DNA of 64,000 nucleotides from Nitrobacter sp. NHB1 (GCF_036964665.1 NZ_JBAMDA010000001.1:1178001-1242000), one strand, 5' to 3'. Shown: positions 18,014 to 28,146, counted from the stretch's first letter. Made by a program: numbers and translations. The notes: a model not told the origin generated them from the sequence alone.

Positions 18014-18658
18014 CTATACCTGCTCGATGACGATGCTGCTGATCTCGTTGGCAACGTCGTCGAAGCGGTCGGCGACCTTCTCCAGGTGATCGTAGATCTC
18101 GACGCCGACAATGAAGTCCATCGCGTTGGCGTTACGGTGTTTCAGGAAAAGCTCCTTCAGGCCGATATCGTGCAGATCGTCGACACGGCCTTCCAGCCTG
18201 CCTAGTTCCTCGGTGATCGCCGTCAGCATCGCGACGTTGTTGCTGATCGACTGAAGCAGCGGCAGCGCGCGGCCGACCAGATTGGCGCATTCCACGATCA
18301 GCGTGCCCATCTCGCGCATCGGCGGCTCGAAGGTGCGCACCTCGAACAGCACCACGGCCTTCGCGGTCTGCTGCATCTGGTCGATGGCGTCGTCCATCGC
18401 GGTGATGAGGTTCTTGATGTCGACGCGGTCGAACGGAGTGATGAAGGTACGGCGGACCGCGGTCAGCACCTCGCGCGTGATGCCGTCCGCATCGTTTTCG
18501 AGCTGGCTGACCCGCTGGCAGAACACCGGTGTTTGTTCACCGCCTTTCAGCATCTCCTGAAGCGCCTGCGACCCCTGCACGATCGTCTGCGAATGGCGGG
18601 CGAACAGGTCGAAAAAACGCTCCTCTTTCGGTAGAAAGGACCGGAACCAACGCAGCAT
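18014..18658 (-). CDS. DUF47 (PhoU-like) putative Pit accessory protein
   Basis: It has 214 residues from ATG 18658 (MLRWFRSFLPKEERFFDLF). The sequence is all-helical and of PhoU-like DUF47 type, with conserved acidic segments (QLENDADGITREV, DRVDIKNLITAMDDAID) that bind metal clusters in PhoU relatives. It is upstream of pit in the same orientation and is inferred to control or assist phosphate uptake. The longer frame to 18916 has no family similarity. Confidence 0.9.
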   Translation of the reverse strand: MLRWFRSFLPKEERFFDLFARHSQTIVQGSQALQEMLKGGEQTPVFCQRVSQLENDADGITREVLTAVRRTFITPFDRVDIKNLITAMDDAIDQMQQTAKAVVLFEVRTFEPPMREMGTLIVECANLVGRALPLLQSISNNVAMLTAITEELGRLEGRVDDLHDIGLKELFLKHRNANAMDFIVGVEIYDHLEKVADRFDDVANEISSIVIEQV

Positions 18659-18813
18659 CGCAGCATCCACATTGCAGAAAATGAACCGGGCCGCCAGTCC
18701 GGATCGCACAGGTGTCATAAACCATTTCCGGGAGAGATGGGCTATCGGCATCGCAGCCGGCGGGATCATCCACCGGTTTGTGCGGCCCAAACGGCTCCGT
18801 CCGGGCGATCGAT

Positions 18814-19785
18814 TTACAGCGACCGCTTGAAATAATGAGCAATTTCGCCGACCACGCCGCGGCGGAAGGTCAGCACGCAGACGACGAAGATCGCACCCTG
18901 GATCACCGTGACCCATTGTCCGAAACCGGCCAGGTACTGCTGCATGGCAACGATCGCGAAGGCGCCGACGACAGGCCCGAATACCGTGCCGAGGCCGCCC
19001 ACCAGCGTCATCAGCACGATTTCACCCGACATGGTCCAGTGCACGTCGGTCAGCGAGGCGTTCTGCGCCACCAGCACCTTGAGCGATCCGGCGAGCCCGG
19101 CGAGCGTGCCCGACAGGACGTAGGCCAGAAGCTTGTACTGGTCGGTCTTGTAGCCCAGCGAAATCGCGCGCTGCTCGTTTTCGCGGATCGATTTCAGCAC
19201 CTCGCCGAACGGCGAGTTGATCGCGCGGTAGATCACCAGGAATCCGAACAGGAAGCCGCCCAGAATGACGTAATAGAGCGTGTCCGGATGCGACAGGTCG
19301 ATGACCCCGAACAGCTTGCCCTGAGGAACGCCCTGGATGCCGTCTTCGCCATGGGTGAACGGCGTTTGCAGATAGATGAAATAAAGAAGCTGCGCCAACG
19401 CCAGCGTAATCATCGCGAAATAGATGCCTTGCCGGCGAATGGCGACAACGCCGGTGACGACACTCAGCACAGCCGCGGCGGCGACGCCTGCGACGATCCC
19501 GAGTTCGGGCGGCAAACCCCACACCTTCAGGGCGTGCGCGCTGACGTAACCGGACGTCCCGAGAAACATCGCATGGCCGAACGACAACAGGCCACCGTAG
19601 CCGAGCAGCAGATTGAACGCGCAGGCGAGCAGCGCGAAGCAAAGCCCCTGCATCACGAAATACGGGTAGATCCCGGTCATCGGAACGATGGCCAGCAAGG
19701 CCGTCATGAGGATGAAGACGATCATCTCGTCGCCGATGGCGCGGCCATTTGCGGTCCGGGCGGTATCGTCGGTCAATGCTGGCAT
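18814..19785 (-). CDS. livM: Branched-chain amino-acid-type ABC transporter permease (LivM)
   Basis: This 323-residue inner-membrane permease has about eight to nine helices. LivM motifs include CAFNLLLGYGGLLSFGHAMF and, near the end, the EAA-like TLVGGLGTVFGPVVGAF. It begins 1 bp after livH ends. Together with livH, the binding protein at 20749, livF and livG it makes a complete importer of the HAAT family. The substrate may be amino acids, amides or aromatic acids and cannot be decided from sequence. Confidence 0.92.
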   Translation of the reverse strand: MPALTDDTARTANGRAIGDEMIVFILMTALLAIVPMTGIYPYFVMQGLCFALLACAFNLLLGYGGLLSFGHAMFLGTSGYVSAHALKVWGLPPELGIVAGVAAAAVLSVVTGVVAIRRQGIYFAMITLALAQLLYFIYLQTPFTHGEDGIQGVPQGKLFGVIDLSHPDTLYYVILGGFLFGFLVIYRAINSPFGEVLKSIRENEQRAISLGYKTDQYKLLAYVLSGTLAGLAGSLKVLVAQNASLTDVHWTMSGEIVLMTLVGGLGTVFGPVVGAFAIVAMQQYLAGFGQWVTVIQGAIFVVCVLTFRRGVVGEIAHYFKRSL

Positions 19786-19786
19786 G

Positions 19787-20665
19787 TCAGGTCGCCCGTC
19801 CCGTCAATCCTGTCGGCTTTACCAGCAAGACGAGAACCATGAGCACGAAAACCACAGTATTGGAGGCCTCGGGATAAAAATACTTCGTCAGCCCCTCGAC
19901 GATGCCGAGCGCAAATCCCGTGATGATCGATCCCATGATCGATCCCATGCCGCCGATCACCACCACCGCGAACACCACGATGATGAGGTCCGCGCCCATC
20001 AGCGGCCGCACCTGATTGATCGGCGCCGACAGCACGCCGGCCAGCGCCGCGAGGCCGACGCCTAACCCGTAGGTCAGCGTAATCATGCGCGGCACGTTGA
20101 TGCCGAACGCGCGCACCAGCGTGGGATTTTCCGTCGCCGCGCGCAAATAGGCGCCGAGCCGGGTCCGCTCGATCAGATACCAGGTGGCGATGCAGACCAC
20201 CAGCGAACATACGATCACCCAGGCGCGGTAGATCGGCAGAAACATGAAGCCGAGATTGATGCCGCCCTGCAATTCGTCGGGAATTGCATAGGGCAGACCA
20301 GAGGAACCGAAATAGTTCTGGAACACGCCCTGAATGATCAGCGCGAGACCGAAGGTCAGCAGCAGCCCATACAGTTGATCCAGCCCGGTCAGCCATTTCA
20401 GCATGGTCCGCTCCATGACCATGCCGAAGATGCCCACGAGAATCGGTGCAACGATCAGCGCCGGCCAGTAGCCGATCCCGAAGACGTTGAGCAGGAAATA
20501 GGCGCAGAACGCACCCATCATGTAGACCGCGCCGTGCGCGAAATTGATGATGTTGAGCATTCCGAAGATCACGGCAAGGCCGAGACTCAGCAGCGCATAG
20601 AACGAACCGTTGATCAGCCCGACCAGAAGCTGCGCAGAGAGGGCCTGCAGATTGATCGACATCAT
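19787..20665 (-). CDS. livH: Branched-chain amino-acid-type ABC transporter permease (LivH)
   Basis: This 292-residue permease is the partner of LivM. LivH family features are QLLVGLINGSFYALLSLGLA, FGMLNIINFAHGAVYMMGA and the cytoplasmic coupling segment VVIGGMGSIMGSIITGFALG. It is translated from ATG 20665 and lies 83 bp downstream of the binding-protein gene. Confidence 0.93.
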   Translation of the reverse strand: MMSINLQALSAQLLVGLINGSFYALLSLGLAVIFGMLNIINFAHGAVYMMGAFCAYFLLNVFGIGYWPALIVAPILVGIFGMVMERTMLKWLTGLDQLYGLLLTFGLALIIQGVFQNYFGSSGLPYAIPDELQGGINLGFMFLPIYRAWVIVCSLVVCIATWYLIERTRLGAYLRAATENPTLVRAFGINVPRMITLTYGLGVGLAALAGVLSAPINQVRPLMGADLIIVVFAVVVIGGMGSIMGSIITGFALGIVEGLTKYFYPEASNTVVFVLMVLVLLVKPTGLTGRAT

Positions 20666-20748
20666 GCTCTCGGCTTCAACCCGTCAATAACGGTTTCCAG
20701 TGTGTAACGGTTCCCCGGCGGCTCAGCACCACCGGGGCGACCGCAGCA

Positions 20749-21978
20749 TTAATGCTTCACCAGCGGGCACTTGCTTTCCGACAGCGGCCGGAACGCCTCG
20801 TCTCCCGGCGTGGTGCCAATCAGCTTGTAGAGATCCCATTCGCCCTTCGACTCCGCAGGCGTCTTGACCTCGAACAGGTAGGCCGGATGAATCGCGCGGC
20901 CGTCGATCCGGATCGTACCCTTGCCGAACAGCGGATCGTCGGTCGGTATCTCCTTCATCTTGGCCACCACTTTGGCGCCGTCATGCGGATTGCCGCCAAG
21001 CGCCTCCAGCGCCTTGAAGTAATGCAGCAGGCCCGCATAGACGCCGGCATGAACCATCGTCGGCATCGCATGGGTTTTCAGGCGTTCGCTGAAACGCTTC
21101 GAGAACGCCCGAGTTCCGTCGTTCATGTCCCAGTAGAACGTCTCGCTCAGGTTGAGGCCCTGCGCCACCTTCAGGCCGAGCGAGTGAACATCCGACAAAA
21201 ACATGAGCAGGCCGGCTAGTTTCTGGCCGCCCTTGACGATGCCGAATTCCGCGGCCTGCTTGATGGAGTTCGTCGTGTCCCCGCCGGCATTGGCGAGCCC
21301 GATCACCTTGGCCTTCGATGCCTGGGCCTGCAGCAGGTATGACGAGAAGTCGGCCGTGTTCAGCGGCACCCTGACGCTTCCCAGCACCTTACCGCCGGCG
21401 GCCTTGACGACCGCAGCCGTATCGTTCTCGAGCGCGTGACCGAATGCATAGTCCGCCGTGATAAAGAACCAACTGTCGCCGCCGGCCTTCACCATCGCGC
21501 TGCCGGTGCTGTGAGCCAGCATGTAGGTGTCGTAGGTGAAATGGATCGTATTCGGCGTGCACTGCGTGTTGGTCAATTCCGAAGAGCCGGCGCCGGAATC
21601 GAGCAGGATGCGGTTCTTCTCCTTGACGAGGTTGTTGACGGCGAGCGCAACGCCGGAGTTCGGGACATCGGCGATAATGTCAACCTTGTCGGTATCGATC
21701 CATCGGCGCGCGATGCCGGTACCGACATCGGGCTTGTTCTGGTGATCTCCCGAGATCACCTCGATTGTCCAGCCTTTGGCCTTCAGGCCGGAATCATCGA
21801 CCGCCATCTGCGCCGCGACGACCGACCCTTCCCCGGCGAGGTCTGCATAAAGGCCGGAAAGATCGGTCAGCACGCCGATCTTGACGTTTTTGTCCAGTTT
21901 ATCCTGGGCCGTCGCGCCGACGGTCATGCCAAAAGTCAGCGCCGTGCCGACGAGCAGAGCCGCTAATCCGCTTCTCAT
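20749..21978 (-). CDS. Periplasmic substrate-binding protein of the HAAT ABC transporter
   Basis: It has 409 residues from ATG 21978 (GGAGAAGA just upstream). A signal peptide of about 25 residues ends near VGATAQ, followed by a type I periplasmic binding fold (VKIGVLTDLSGLYADLAGEG). The ligand-contact region includes DSGAGSSELTN. It belongs to the LivK/LivJ-like COG0683 group, with ligand unknown. It lies between the livF gene (upstream) and livH. Confidence 0.9.
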   Translation of the reverse strand: MRSGLAALLVGTALTFGMTVGATAQDKLDKNVKIGVLTDLSGLYADLAGEGSVVAAQMAVDDSGLKAKGWTIEVISGDHQNKPDVGTGIARRWIDTDKVDIIADVPNSGVALAVNNLVKEKNRILLDSGAGSSELTNTQCTPNTIHFTYDTYMLAHSTGSAMVKAGGDSWFFITADYAFGHALENDTAAVVKAAGGKVLGSVRVPLNTADFSSYLLQAQASKAKVIGLANAGGDTTNSIKQAAEFGIVKGGQKLAGLLMFLSDVHSLGLKVAQGLNLSETFYWDMNDGTRAFSKRFSERLKTHAMPTMVHAGVYAGLLHYFKALEALGGNPHDGAKVVAKMKEIPTDDPLFGKGTIRIDGRAIHPAYLFEVKTPAESKGEWDLYKLIGTTPGDEAFRPLSESKCPLVKH

Positions 21979-22021
21979 TTTCTTCTCCACTCCGTTTTGG
22001 TCCCGTCCGGGGACGCTGCCT

Positions 22022-22126
22022 GGAGCCTTTTCGCTTCTGATGGAATCAGAAGCGAGGCTCTCTGATTTTGATTTGGCGCGTTTTCTTCACGCGAACTTGG
22101 TGTCCACTTCGCTCGAAAACGCTCTA
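22022..22126 (-). repeat. Dispersed repeat family A, copy 2
   Basis: This is a minus-strand copy of the family seen at 8587. Its TAGAGCGTTTTCGAGCGAAG end supplies the TAG stop codon of livF (22124-22126). The rest fills the livF to binding-protein gap. Confidence 0.82.
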
Positions 22127-22879
22127 AACACCGAGATAGCCATGAAGTTTGTCCATGTTGGCCTGCAATTCGGAGTTGGCAAAACCGTCGATGATCCTGC
22201 CGTGTTCGACGACGTAAAAGCGGTCGGCGAGCGTCGAGGCGAAGCGGAAATTCTGCTCCACCAGAAGGATCGTAAATCCCTCGGATTTCAGTCGCGCGAT
22301 GGTACGGCCGATCTGCTGGATGATAACCGGCGCAAGGCCCTCGGTCGGCTCGTCGAGCATCAGGAAGCGCGCCCCCGTGCGCAGGATGCGCGCGATCGCC
22401 AGCATCTGCTGCTCGCCGCCGGAGAGCTTGGTGCCCTGGCTGCCCAGCCGTTCCTTCAGGTTGGGAAACAGCGTGAAGATCTGGTCCAGCGACATGCCGC
22501 CGCTGCGGACCTGCGGCGGCAACATCAGGTTCTCGCGCACATCGAGGCTCGCGAAGATGCCCCGCTCCTCCGGACAGAACGCAACGCCCAAACGCGCGAT
22601 CTTGTCCGAGGAGGCGCGCGAGATGTCGTGGTTGTCGAAACGGATCGATCCGGTGCGCTTGCTGATGATGCCCATGACCGACTTCAGCGTCGTGGTTTTG
22701 CCGGCGCCGTTGCGGCCGAGCAGCGTGACGACCTCTCCCGCCGCGACGTTGAAGCTGATGCCGTGAAGGATATGGGATTCGCCATACCATGCTTCGAGAT
22801 TGTCAACCGTGAGCAGGGCGGCGCCGGCCGGTCTTGCGGCACCGGCAACGCCCGATATGGTCGTCGTCCCGTCAGCCAT
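22124..22879 (-). CDS. livF: HAAT ABC transporter ATPase (LivF)
   Basis: It has 251 residues. Walker A is GRNGAGKTTT, the signature LSGGEQQMLAIAR, Walker B FLMLDEPTEGLAP, and the H-loop region is ILLVEQNFRFA. The N-terminal roughly 20 residues are an Ala/Gly-rich extension before the domain begins at LLTVDNLEAWYG. It overlaps livG by 8 bp, indicating coupled translation. Its stop codon lies within repeat A, so the natural C terminus may have been altered by repeat insertion; HGYLGV is nonetheless a normal LivF ending. Confidence 0.93.
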   Translation of the reverse strand: MADGTTTISGVAGAARPAGAALLTVDNLEAWYGESHILHGISFNVAAGEVVTLLGRNGAGKTTTLKSVMGIISKRTGSIRFDNHDISRASSDKIARLGVAFCPEERGIFASLDVRENLMLPPQVRSGGMSLDQIFTLFPNLKERLGSQGTKLSGGEQQMLAIARILRTGARFLMLDEPTEGLAPVIIQQIGRTIARLKSEGFTILLVEQNFRFASTLADRFYVVEHGRIIDGFANSELQANMDKLHGYLGV

Positions 22880-23627
22880 GACCGGCTCCCAGGTAGGCTT
22901 CCCTGACGCGCTCGTCCTTGGTCAGGTCGGCATAATTGCCCTCGGCGAGCACCTTACCGCGTGTCAGCACGGTGATGATATCGGACAGGCTGGCGACCAC
23001 ACTCAGATTGTGCTCGACCATCAGGATCGTATATTTCGCCGAAATGCGCTTGATGAGCGCGGCGATCCTGTCGATATCCTCGTGGCCCATGCCGGCCATC
23101 GGCTCGTCGAGCAGCATCATTTCCGGATCGAGCGCCAGCGTCGTCGCAATCTCCAGCGCGCGCTTGCGCCCGTATGGCATCTCGGCGGCCGGAGTTTTCG
23201 CGAATTCGCTCAATCCGACGTCGTCCAGCAATTCAAGTGCCCGACCGTTGAAGCGATCGAGCACCGATCTGGAGCGCCAGAAATCGAAAGAATGGCCGTG
23301 CTGACGTTGCAGCGCGACCCTGACATTTTCAAGCGCCGTGAGATGCGGAAAGACCGCCGAAATCTGGAACGACCGCACCAGTCCGAGCCGCGCCACGTCG
23401 GCCGGAGCAAGCGCCGTAATATCCCGCCCTTTATAGACAATCCGACCCGCCGACGGCTTCAGGAACTTGGTCAGCAGGTTGAAGCAGGTGGTTTTTCCCG
23501 CCCCGTTGGGGCCGATCAATGCATGAATGCTGCCGCGGCGAACGCGTAGTGCAACGTCGCGCACGGCGACAAAACCAGCGAATTCCTTGGTTAATCCATG
23601 GGTTTCAAGAATGAACTCATTCGCCAC
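22872..23627 (-). CDS. livG: HAAT ABC transporter ATPase (LivG)
   Basis: It has 251 residues from GTG 23627. Walker A is GPNGAGKTTCFN, the signature is the LivG-type MPYGRKRALEIATTLAL, Walker B MMLLDEPMAGM, and the H-loop LMVEHNLSVV. It is the first gene of the transporter operon livG-livF-(repeat)-binding protein-livH-livM. Confidence 0.93.
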   Translation of the reverse strand: MANEFILETHGLTKEFAGFVAVRDVALRVRRGSIHALIGPNGAGKTTCFNLLTKFLKPSAGRIVYKGRDITALAPADVARLGLVRSFQISAVFPHLTALENVRVALQRQHGHSFDFWRSRSVLDRFNGRALELLDDVGLSEFAKTPAAEMPYGRKRALEIATTLALDPEMMLLDEPMAGMGHEDIDRIAALIKRISAKYTILMVEHNLSVVASLSDIITVLTRGKVLAEGNYADLTKDERVREAYLGAGHG

Positions 23628-23976
23628 TCAAAATTCCCCCTCAGCTATCGCTCGGTGTCCCCTTCGCGGCTGAGACTAGTTACTGACGGACCCGTTCAGT
23701 GCGCTTGGACACCACCCGGACCCGGTCGCCTATGTCAGGAATATGCAGTCAATGGGCAGGATCGCGCAAGGTGCAAAGTAGCACTCGGCGGGCGTCTTGA
23801 GCCCACATCTATCAGCCATTAGTCTAGCGCATGATCCGCCAAAGTGTGAGCGGTTTGGCGAAAAGATCATGCGCATTATCAATATTTTGGAGCGCGATCG
23901 GACGCAAAACCGGCATCCACTTTTGCTGATCGCGCTCCAGTCGAAATGCGACGTGACCGAACCGATCGAGACAGCA
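23628..23976. other. Intergenic region with two palindromic repeat units
   Basis: This is the promoter side of livG and the 3' side of the ArsC-like gene. Its distinguishable content is the two palindromic units annotated at 23827-23939. No open frame with a credible ribosome-binding site is seen. Confidence 0.6.
23827..23939. repeat. Dispersed palindromic repeat family B, copy 2 (two units)
   Basis: Unit one (23827-23874) runs GCGCATGATCCGCC … AAAAGATCATGCGC, and unit two (23888-23939) runs TGGAGCGCGATCGGACGC … GATCGCGCTCCA. Both can fold back. The first is related to the repeat at 16571-16640. Confidence 0.75.
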
Positions 23977-24342
23977 CTATCGCTTCGTCTTCGGCGCTCG
24001 AAGCTCTTCTTCATAAACCTCGGGCTTGAAGCCGACGAGCAGCTTGTCGCCAACCTCCAGCACCGGACGTTTGATCATCGACTGCTGCGCCAGCATCAGG
24101 GCCAGCGCCTTGGTTTCGTTCAGCCCCGCTTTGTCCGCATCCGACAATTTGCGAAACGTCGTGCCGGCGCGGTTGAGCAATGTTTCCCAGCCGAGTTTTG
24201 CGGCCCATCCCTTGAGCCGGGCGCGATCGATGCCGGCGGTCTTGTAGTCGTGGAAGTCATAGGCGATGCTATGGCCGTCCAGCCACGCGCGCGCCTTCTT
24301 CATGGTGTCGCAGTTCTTGATGCCGTAGATGGTAATGGTCAA
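23977..24342 (-). CDS. ArsC/Spx-family (YffB-like) protein
   Basis: It has 121 residues from a TTG at 24342 (LTITIYGIKNCDTMKKA), with GGAG about 10 nt upstream. It has the thioredoxin-like ArsC fold with a single N-terminal Cys in KNCDTMKKARAWL and the RPVLEVGDKLLVGF strand near the end. The arsenate-reductase CX5R-type active site is not obvious, so it is better called YffB-like (putative glutathione-dependent reductase) than an arsenate reductase. Confidence 0.85.
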   Translation of the reverse strand: MTITIYGIKNCDTMKKARAWLDGHSIAYDFHDYKTAGIDRARLKGWAAKLGWETLLNRAGTTFRKLSDADKAGLNETKALALMLAQQSMIKRPVLEVGDKLLVGFKPEVYEEELRAPKTKR

Positions 24343-24458
24343 CGCGAGGCTCTCCGGGGATTGCGGCTTGAAACCGATGGATCGGGCGTTACGGCCACGC
24401 GAGCCGCAACGGCCTGCGAAGCGGGTGTATTGTGAAGCGAATGTATAAGGAGATTTCG

Positions 24459-24905
24459 GTGCTGATGAAACTATTGGCCGCACTCGTCGTGCTTTGGAGC
24501 CTCGCCGGTTCGGCGATCGCGGGGCCGGACGAGGACGCGGTGCGCGATCTGCTCCATTCGACCTTCGACAAGCCGGAAGCAAAGCTGGTCATCGCACCGG
24601 TGGTCGCCAAAGCGGGCTACGCGATTGCCGGCTGGACGCAGGGCGAGATGGGCGGTCGCGCGCTCCTCCAGAACAAGCACGGACGCTGGACCATTATCCT
24701 CTGCGCCGGAGACGGAATCAGGAGCGCCGAAGCATTGCAGCGTGCCGGCATTGCGCCTGACGTCGCAGGTGAACTCGCAGAGGCGCTCGCGAAAGCCGAG
24801 CAAGCGGTTCCGGCCAACCGCCTTGCGATGTTCTCCCGGTTCGAGGGGCTGCTGCGCATGGACGAAACGGGCAACCACCCTCCCGTCCATGACCGGATGC
24901 ACTGA
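24459..24905 (+). CDS. Periplasmic copper-uptake-associated protein (putative)
   Basis: It has 148 residues from GTG 24459, with AAGGAG 6 nt upstream; ATG 24465 is the alternative. A signal peptide ([18 protein letters not shown]) is followed by a small domain with [20 protein letters not shown] and [10 protein letters not shown]. The sequence resembles short rhizobial proteins annotated as copper-uptake-system associated, by recollection of the family only. No metal-binding cluster is evident beyond single Cys/His positions. Confidence 0.55.
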   Translation: MLMKLLAALVVLWSLAGSAIAGPDEDAVRDLLHSTFDKPEAKLVIAPVVAKAGYAIAGWTQGEMGGRALLQNKHGRWTIILCAGDGIRSAEALQRAGIAPDVAGELAEALAKAEQAVPANRLAMFSRFEGLLRMDETGNHPPVHDRMH

Positions 24906-25060
24906 CCAACGATAAAAGGACAAAGCCGGCTTCTGACTCTGGATCGGGCGGTGCGTCGCCATGCCTGCCGGACAGCCATTGCAACGGACAAACCGGCTGC
25001 TATACCGCTGCATCCCGCTTACCTGCGCTCGTTCGCAGGAGTGAGCCACAGGAGAGATCA

Positions 25061-27106
25061 ATGTCCGACAAGCGCGAAACCGCATCGGGATTCCAGTTTG
25101 GCCTCGCCAACCTGAAGCCCGTCTCGTCCACCGAAAACGTCACCCTCACCTTCCCCGACGGCGCGCAGCGTCAGTTCCCGCAAAACACCACCGGCCTCGA
25201 TATCGCCAAGGGCATCTCGCCGTCGCTGGCCAAGCGCACGGTGGCGATGGCGCTCGATGGCGTGGTCAGCGATCTTGCCGACCCGATCGAACGCGACGCA
25301 AAAATCGAATTCATCAACCGCGACGACCCCCGCGCGCTGGAACTGATCCGGCACGACGCCGCGCATGTGCTGGCCGAAGCCGTGCAGTCGCTGTGGCCGG
25401 GCACGCAGGTGACCATCGGCCCCGTGATCGAGAACGGCTTCTACTACGACTTCTTCCGCAACGAGCCGTTCACGCCGGAGGACTTTGCCGCGATCGAGAA
25501 GAAGATGCGCGAGATCATCGCGCGCGACAAACCCTTCACCAAGGACGTCTGGGACCGCGAAAAGACCAAGCAGGTGTTCCGCGACAAGGGCGAGACCTTC
25601 AAGGTCGAGCTGGTGGACGCCATTCCCGGCAACGAGCCGATCAAGATCTACTATCAGGGCGACTGGTTCGATCTCTGCCGTGGCCCGCACATGACCTCCA
25701 CCGGCAAGATCGGCAACGCCTTCAGGCTGATGAAGGTGGCCGGCGCCTACTGGCGCGGCGACAGCAACAACCCGATGCTGACCCGCATCTACGGCACGGC
25801 GTTTGCGAGCCAGCAGGATCTCGACGCCTACCTCAAGCAGATCGAGGAAGCCGAGAAGCGCGACCATCGTCGTCTGGGCCGCGAGATGGACCTGTTCCAC
25901 TTCCAGGAGGAAGGTCCCGGAGTCGTGTTCTGGCACGCCAAGGGCTGGACGCTGTTCCAGGAGATCATCGCCTATATGCGCCGGCGACTTGCTGAGGATT
26001 ATGACGAGGTCAATGCCCCGCAAATGCTCGATAAGTCGCTGTGGGAGACTTCCGGCCATTGGGAGTGGTATCGCGAGAACATGTTCGCGGCGCAGTCGGC
26101 GGGCGACGAAGCCGAGGACAAGCGCTGGTTCGCGATCAAGCCGATGAACTGTCCCGGCCATGTTCTGATTTTCAAACACGGCCTCAAGAGCTATCGCGAA
26201 TTGCCGATCCGCCTCGCCGAGTTCGGCGTCGTGCATCGCTACGAGCCCTCGGGCGCGATGCACGGTCTGATGCGCGTGCGCGGTTTCACGCAGGACGATG
26301 CGCACATTTTCTGCACCGAGCAGCAACTCGCCGACGAATGCCTCAAGATCAACGATTTGATCCTCTCGACCTATGAGGATTTCGGCTTTGAAGGCGAGCT
26401 TACGGTCAAGCTCTCGACCCGCCCCGACAAGCGCGTCGGCTCGGATGCGGCGTGGGATCATGCCGAAAGCGTGATGACGGCCGTGCTGGAGCAGATCAAG
26501 GCCAGGTCCGGCAACCGCGTCAAGACCTCGATCAATCCCGGCGAAGGCGCGTTCTACGGTCCGAAGTTCGAATACGTGTTGCGGGACGCCATCGGCCGCG
26601 AATGGCAGTGCGGCACCACGCAGGTCGACTTCAACCTGCCGGAGCGGTTCGGCGCGTTCTACATCGACGAGCATTCCAACAAGGTCGCGCCGGTCATGGT
26701 CCACCGCGCGATCTGCGGCTCGCTGGAGCGTTTCGTCGGCATTCTGATCGAGCACTTTGCCGGACATTTTCCGCTCTGGCTCGCGCCCGTGCAGGCCGTC
26801 ATTGCTACCATCACCTCGGACGCCGACGATTATGCCAGGGAGGTCGTCGCCGCCGCGCGCCGCGCGGGCATTCGCGTCGAGGTCGACCTGCGCAACGAGA
26901 AGATCAACTACAAAGTGCGCGAACACTCGCTGGCGAAGGTCCCTGCTTTGCTTGTGGTCGGCAAGAAGGAAGCCGAAAGCCGTTCGGTGTCGATCCGCCG
27001 CCTCGGCAGCGACGGCCAGACGGTATTGCCGACCGACGAGGCGATCGCAGCGCTGGTCGCAGAAGCCACGCCGCCGGATATCAAGAGGGAAAATAGTCCG
27101 CTGTAG
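25061..27106 (+). CDS. thrS: Threonyl-tRNA synthetase
   Basis: This class II aminoacyl-tRNA synthetase has 681 residues. An N-terminal extension of about 25 residues is followed by the TGS domain ([20 protein letters not shown]), the editing domain with [10 protein letters not shown], and the catalytic core. Zinc ligands are seen in [14 protein letters not shown] and MVHRAICGS, and motif 2 in [18 protein letters not shown]. The anticodon-binding domain is at the C terminus ([11 protein letters not shown]). GGAGAG lies before the ATG. Confidence 0.97.
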   Translation: MSDKRETASGFQFGLANLKPVSSTENVTLTFPDGAQRQFPQNTTGLDIAKGISPSLAKRTVAMALDGVVSDLADPIERDAKIEFINRDDPRALELIRHDAAHVLAEAVQSLWPGTQVTIGPVIENGFYYDFFRNEPFTPEDFAAIEKKMREIIARDKPFTKDVWDREKTKQVFRDKGETFKVELVDAIPGNEPIKIYYQGDWFDLCRGPHMTSTGKIGNAFRLMKVAGAYWRGDSNNPMLTRIYGTAFASQQDLDAYLKQIEEAEKRDHRRLGREMDLFHFQEEGPGVVFWHAKGWTLFQEIIAYMRRRLAEDYDEVNAPQMLDKSLWETSGHWEWYRENMFAAQSAGDEAEDKRWFAIKPMNCPGHVLIFKHGLKSYRELPIRLAEFGVVHRYEPSGAMHGLMRVRGFTQDDAHIFCTEQQLADECLKINDLILSTYEDFGFEGELTVKLSTRPDKRVGSDAAWDHAESVMTAVLEQIKARSGNRVKTSINPGEGAFYGPKFEYVLRDAIGREWQCGTTQVDFNLPERFGAFYIDEHSNKVAPVMVHRAICGSLERFVGILIEHFAGHFPLWLAPVQAVIATITSDADDYAREVVAAARRAGIRVEVDLRNEKINYKVREHSLAKVPALLVVGKKEAESRSVSIRRLGSDGQTVLPTDEAIAALVAEATPPDIKRENSPL

Positions 27107-27190
27107 CGGTGTATTTCCGAAGGTGGGCGTCAGTCGCGACCGTCCTTTGCACCCCATAAGCGGCGCCAGCAGTTTTTACAGAGAGCAACC

Positions 27191-27754
27191 ATGTCCGATA
27201 TCATCGACTTCCTGCGCACCCGCCGCTCGGTCAAGCCGCGCGATATGAGCGCCCCCGGTCCCTCGCCCGCCGAGATCGAGACCATCCTCACCATCGGAGC
27301 GCGCGTGCCCGATCACGGTAAGGTCGTGCCATGGCGGTTCATCGTGTTCGAAGGCGACGGACGCGCCCGCGCCGGTGACGTCATCGCCCGTGTCTACGCG
27401 CGCAAAAACCCGTCGGCGCCGCAGGACGAGATCGAAATGGAAAAGCACCAACTGATGGAAGCGCCGGTGGTGATCGGTGTGGTGAGTTCCATCAAACCGC
27501 ACCCCAAGGCGCCGTCATGGGAGCAGGTGCTGTCGGCGGGCGCCAGCGCCATGAGCATCGTCAATGCAGCCACCGCGCTCGGCTACGGCGCGAACTGGCT
27601 AACCGGCTGGTTCGCCTACGACCGCGACATACTCGACGGCCTCGGGTTGAAGCCGGACGAAAGATTCGCAGGCTTTATCCATATCGGCACACCGACAAAG
27701 CCGAACAAGGACCGCCCTCGCCCCGCCTTGTCGGATATCGTCACGCGGTTCTAG
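27191..27754 (+). CDS. Nitroreductase family protein
   Basis: It has 187 residues. FMN-binding nitroreductase features are RTRRSVKPRDM at the N terminus, GARVPDHGKVVPWRFIVFEG, and the C-terminal GLGLKPDERFAGFIHIGTP. It resembles the YdjA branch, small homodimeric flavoproteins of unclear physiological substrate. GAGAGCAACC precedes ATG 27191. It is 84 bp after thrS and possibly cotranscribed. Confidence 0.9.
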   Translation: MSDIIDFLRTRRSVKPRDMSAPGPSPAEIETILTIGARVPDHGKVVPWRFIVFEGDGRARAGDVIARVYARKNPSAPQDEIEMEKHQLMEAPVVIGVVSSIKPHPKAPSWEQVLSAGASAMSIVNAATALGYGANWLTGWFAYDRDILDGLGLKPDERFAGFIHIGTPTKPNKDRPRPALSDIVTRF

Positions 27755-27960
27755 CGTCTCGCGCTCGACGGTCATTCAACCTGCGGTCGGCGTTCAGGAC
27801 GGCGCCGGCATCAGCACACCACGCCGTTTGTAGAAAAACGGAGGCATCGATTTACGCTTGCTTCACGGGAGCAATCTAGACTTGCTCCCAACAGAGCCGG
27901 CCGCGACAAATTCCGCATCGAGGATTCTTCGGCCGCTCGCCGCAACATCGGGAGTCTCCG

Positions 27961-28146
27961 ATGATAGTCGTGACTTGCATCATGGCGTTGGCAACGGCGG
28001 CGTTCTACGGCGCCGGCAACTATGGCATCGGCGCCGATCAACTTTGCTATTACGGCACGACATTTTGTGTCCACCCGGACTGGCTGGGGATTGCGACCCT
28101 GCTGCTGCTGATCTGGACGCTGTTTCTGAGGGTCGACCGCATCTGA
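27961..28146 (+). CDS. Small hypothetical membrane protein
   Basis: It has 61 residues with GGGAG 6 nt before ATG 27961. An N-terminal hydrophobic segment (MIVVTCIMALATAAFYGAG) and a C-terminal one (WLGIATLLLLIWTLFLRV) flank a loop containing two Cys (QLCYYGTTFCVHP). No family is recognised; the second Cys pair could form a periplasmic disulfide. Confidence 0.55.
   Translation: MIVVTCIMALATAAFYGAGNYGIGADQLCYYGTTFCVHPDWLGIATLLLLIWTLFLRVDRI

Noticed and set aside
25058-27157. 699-codon open frame on the minus strand opposite thrS
   Set aside because: Complete antisense shadow of ThrS, with no ribosome-binding site and no family motif.
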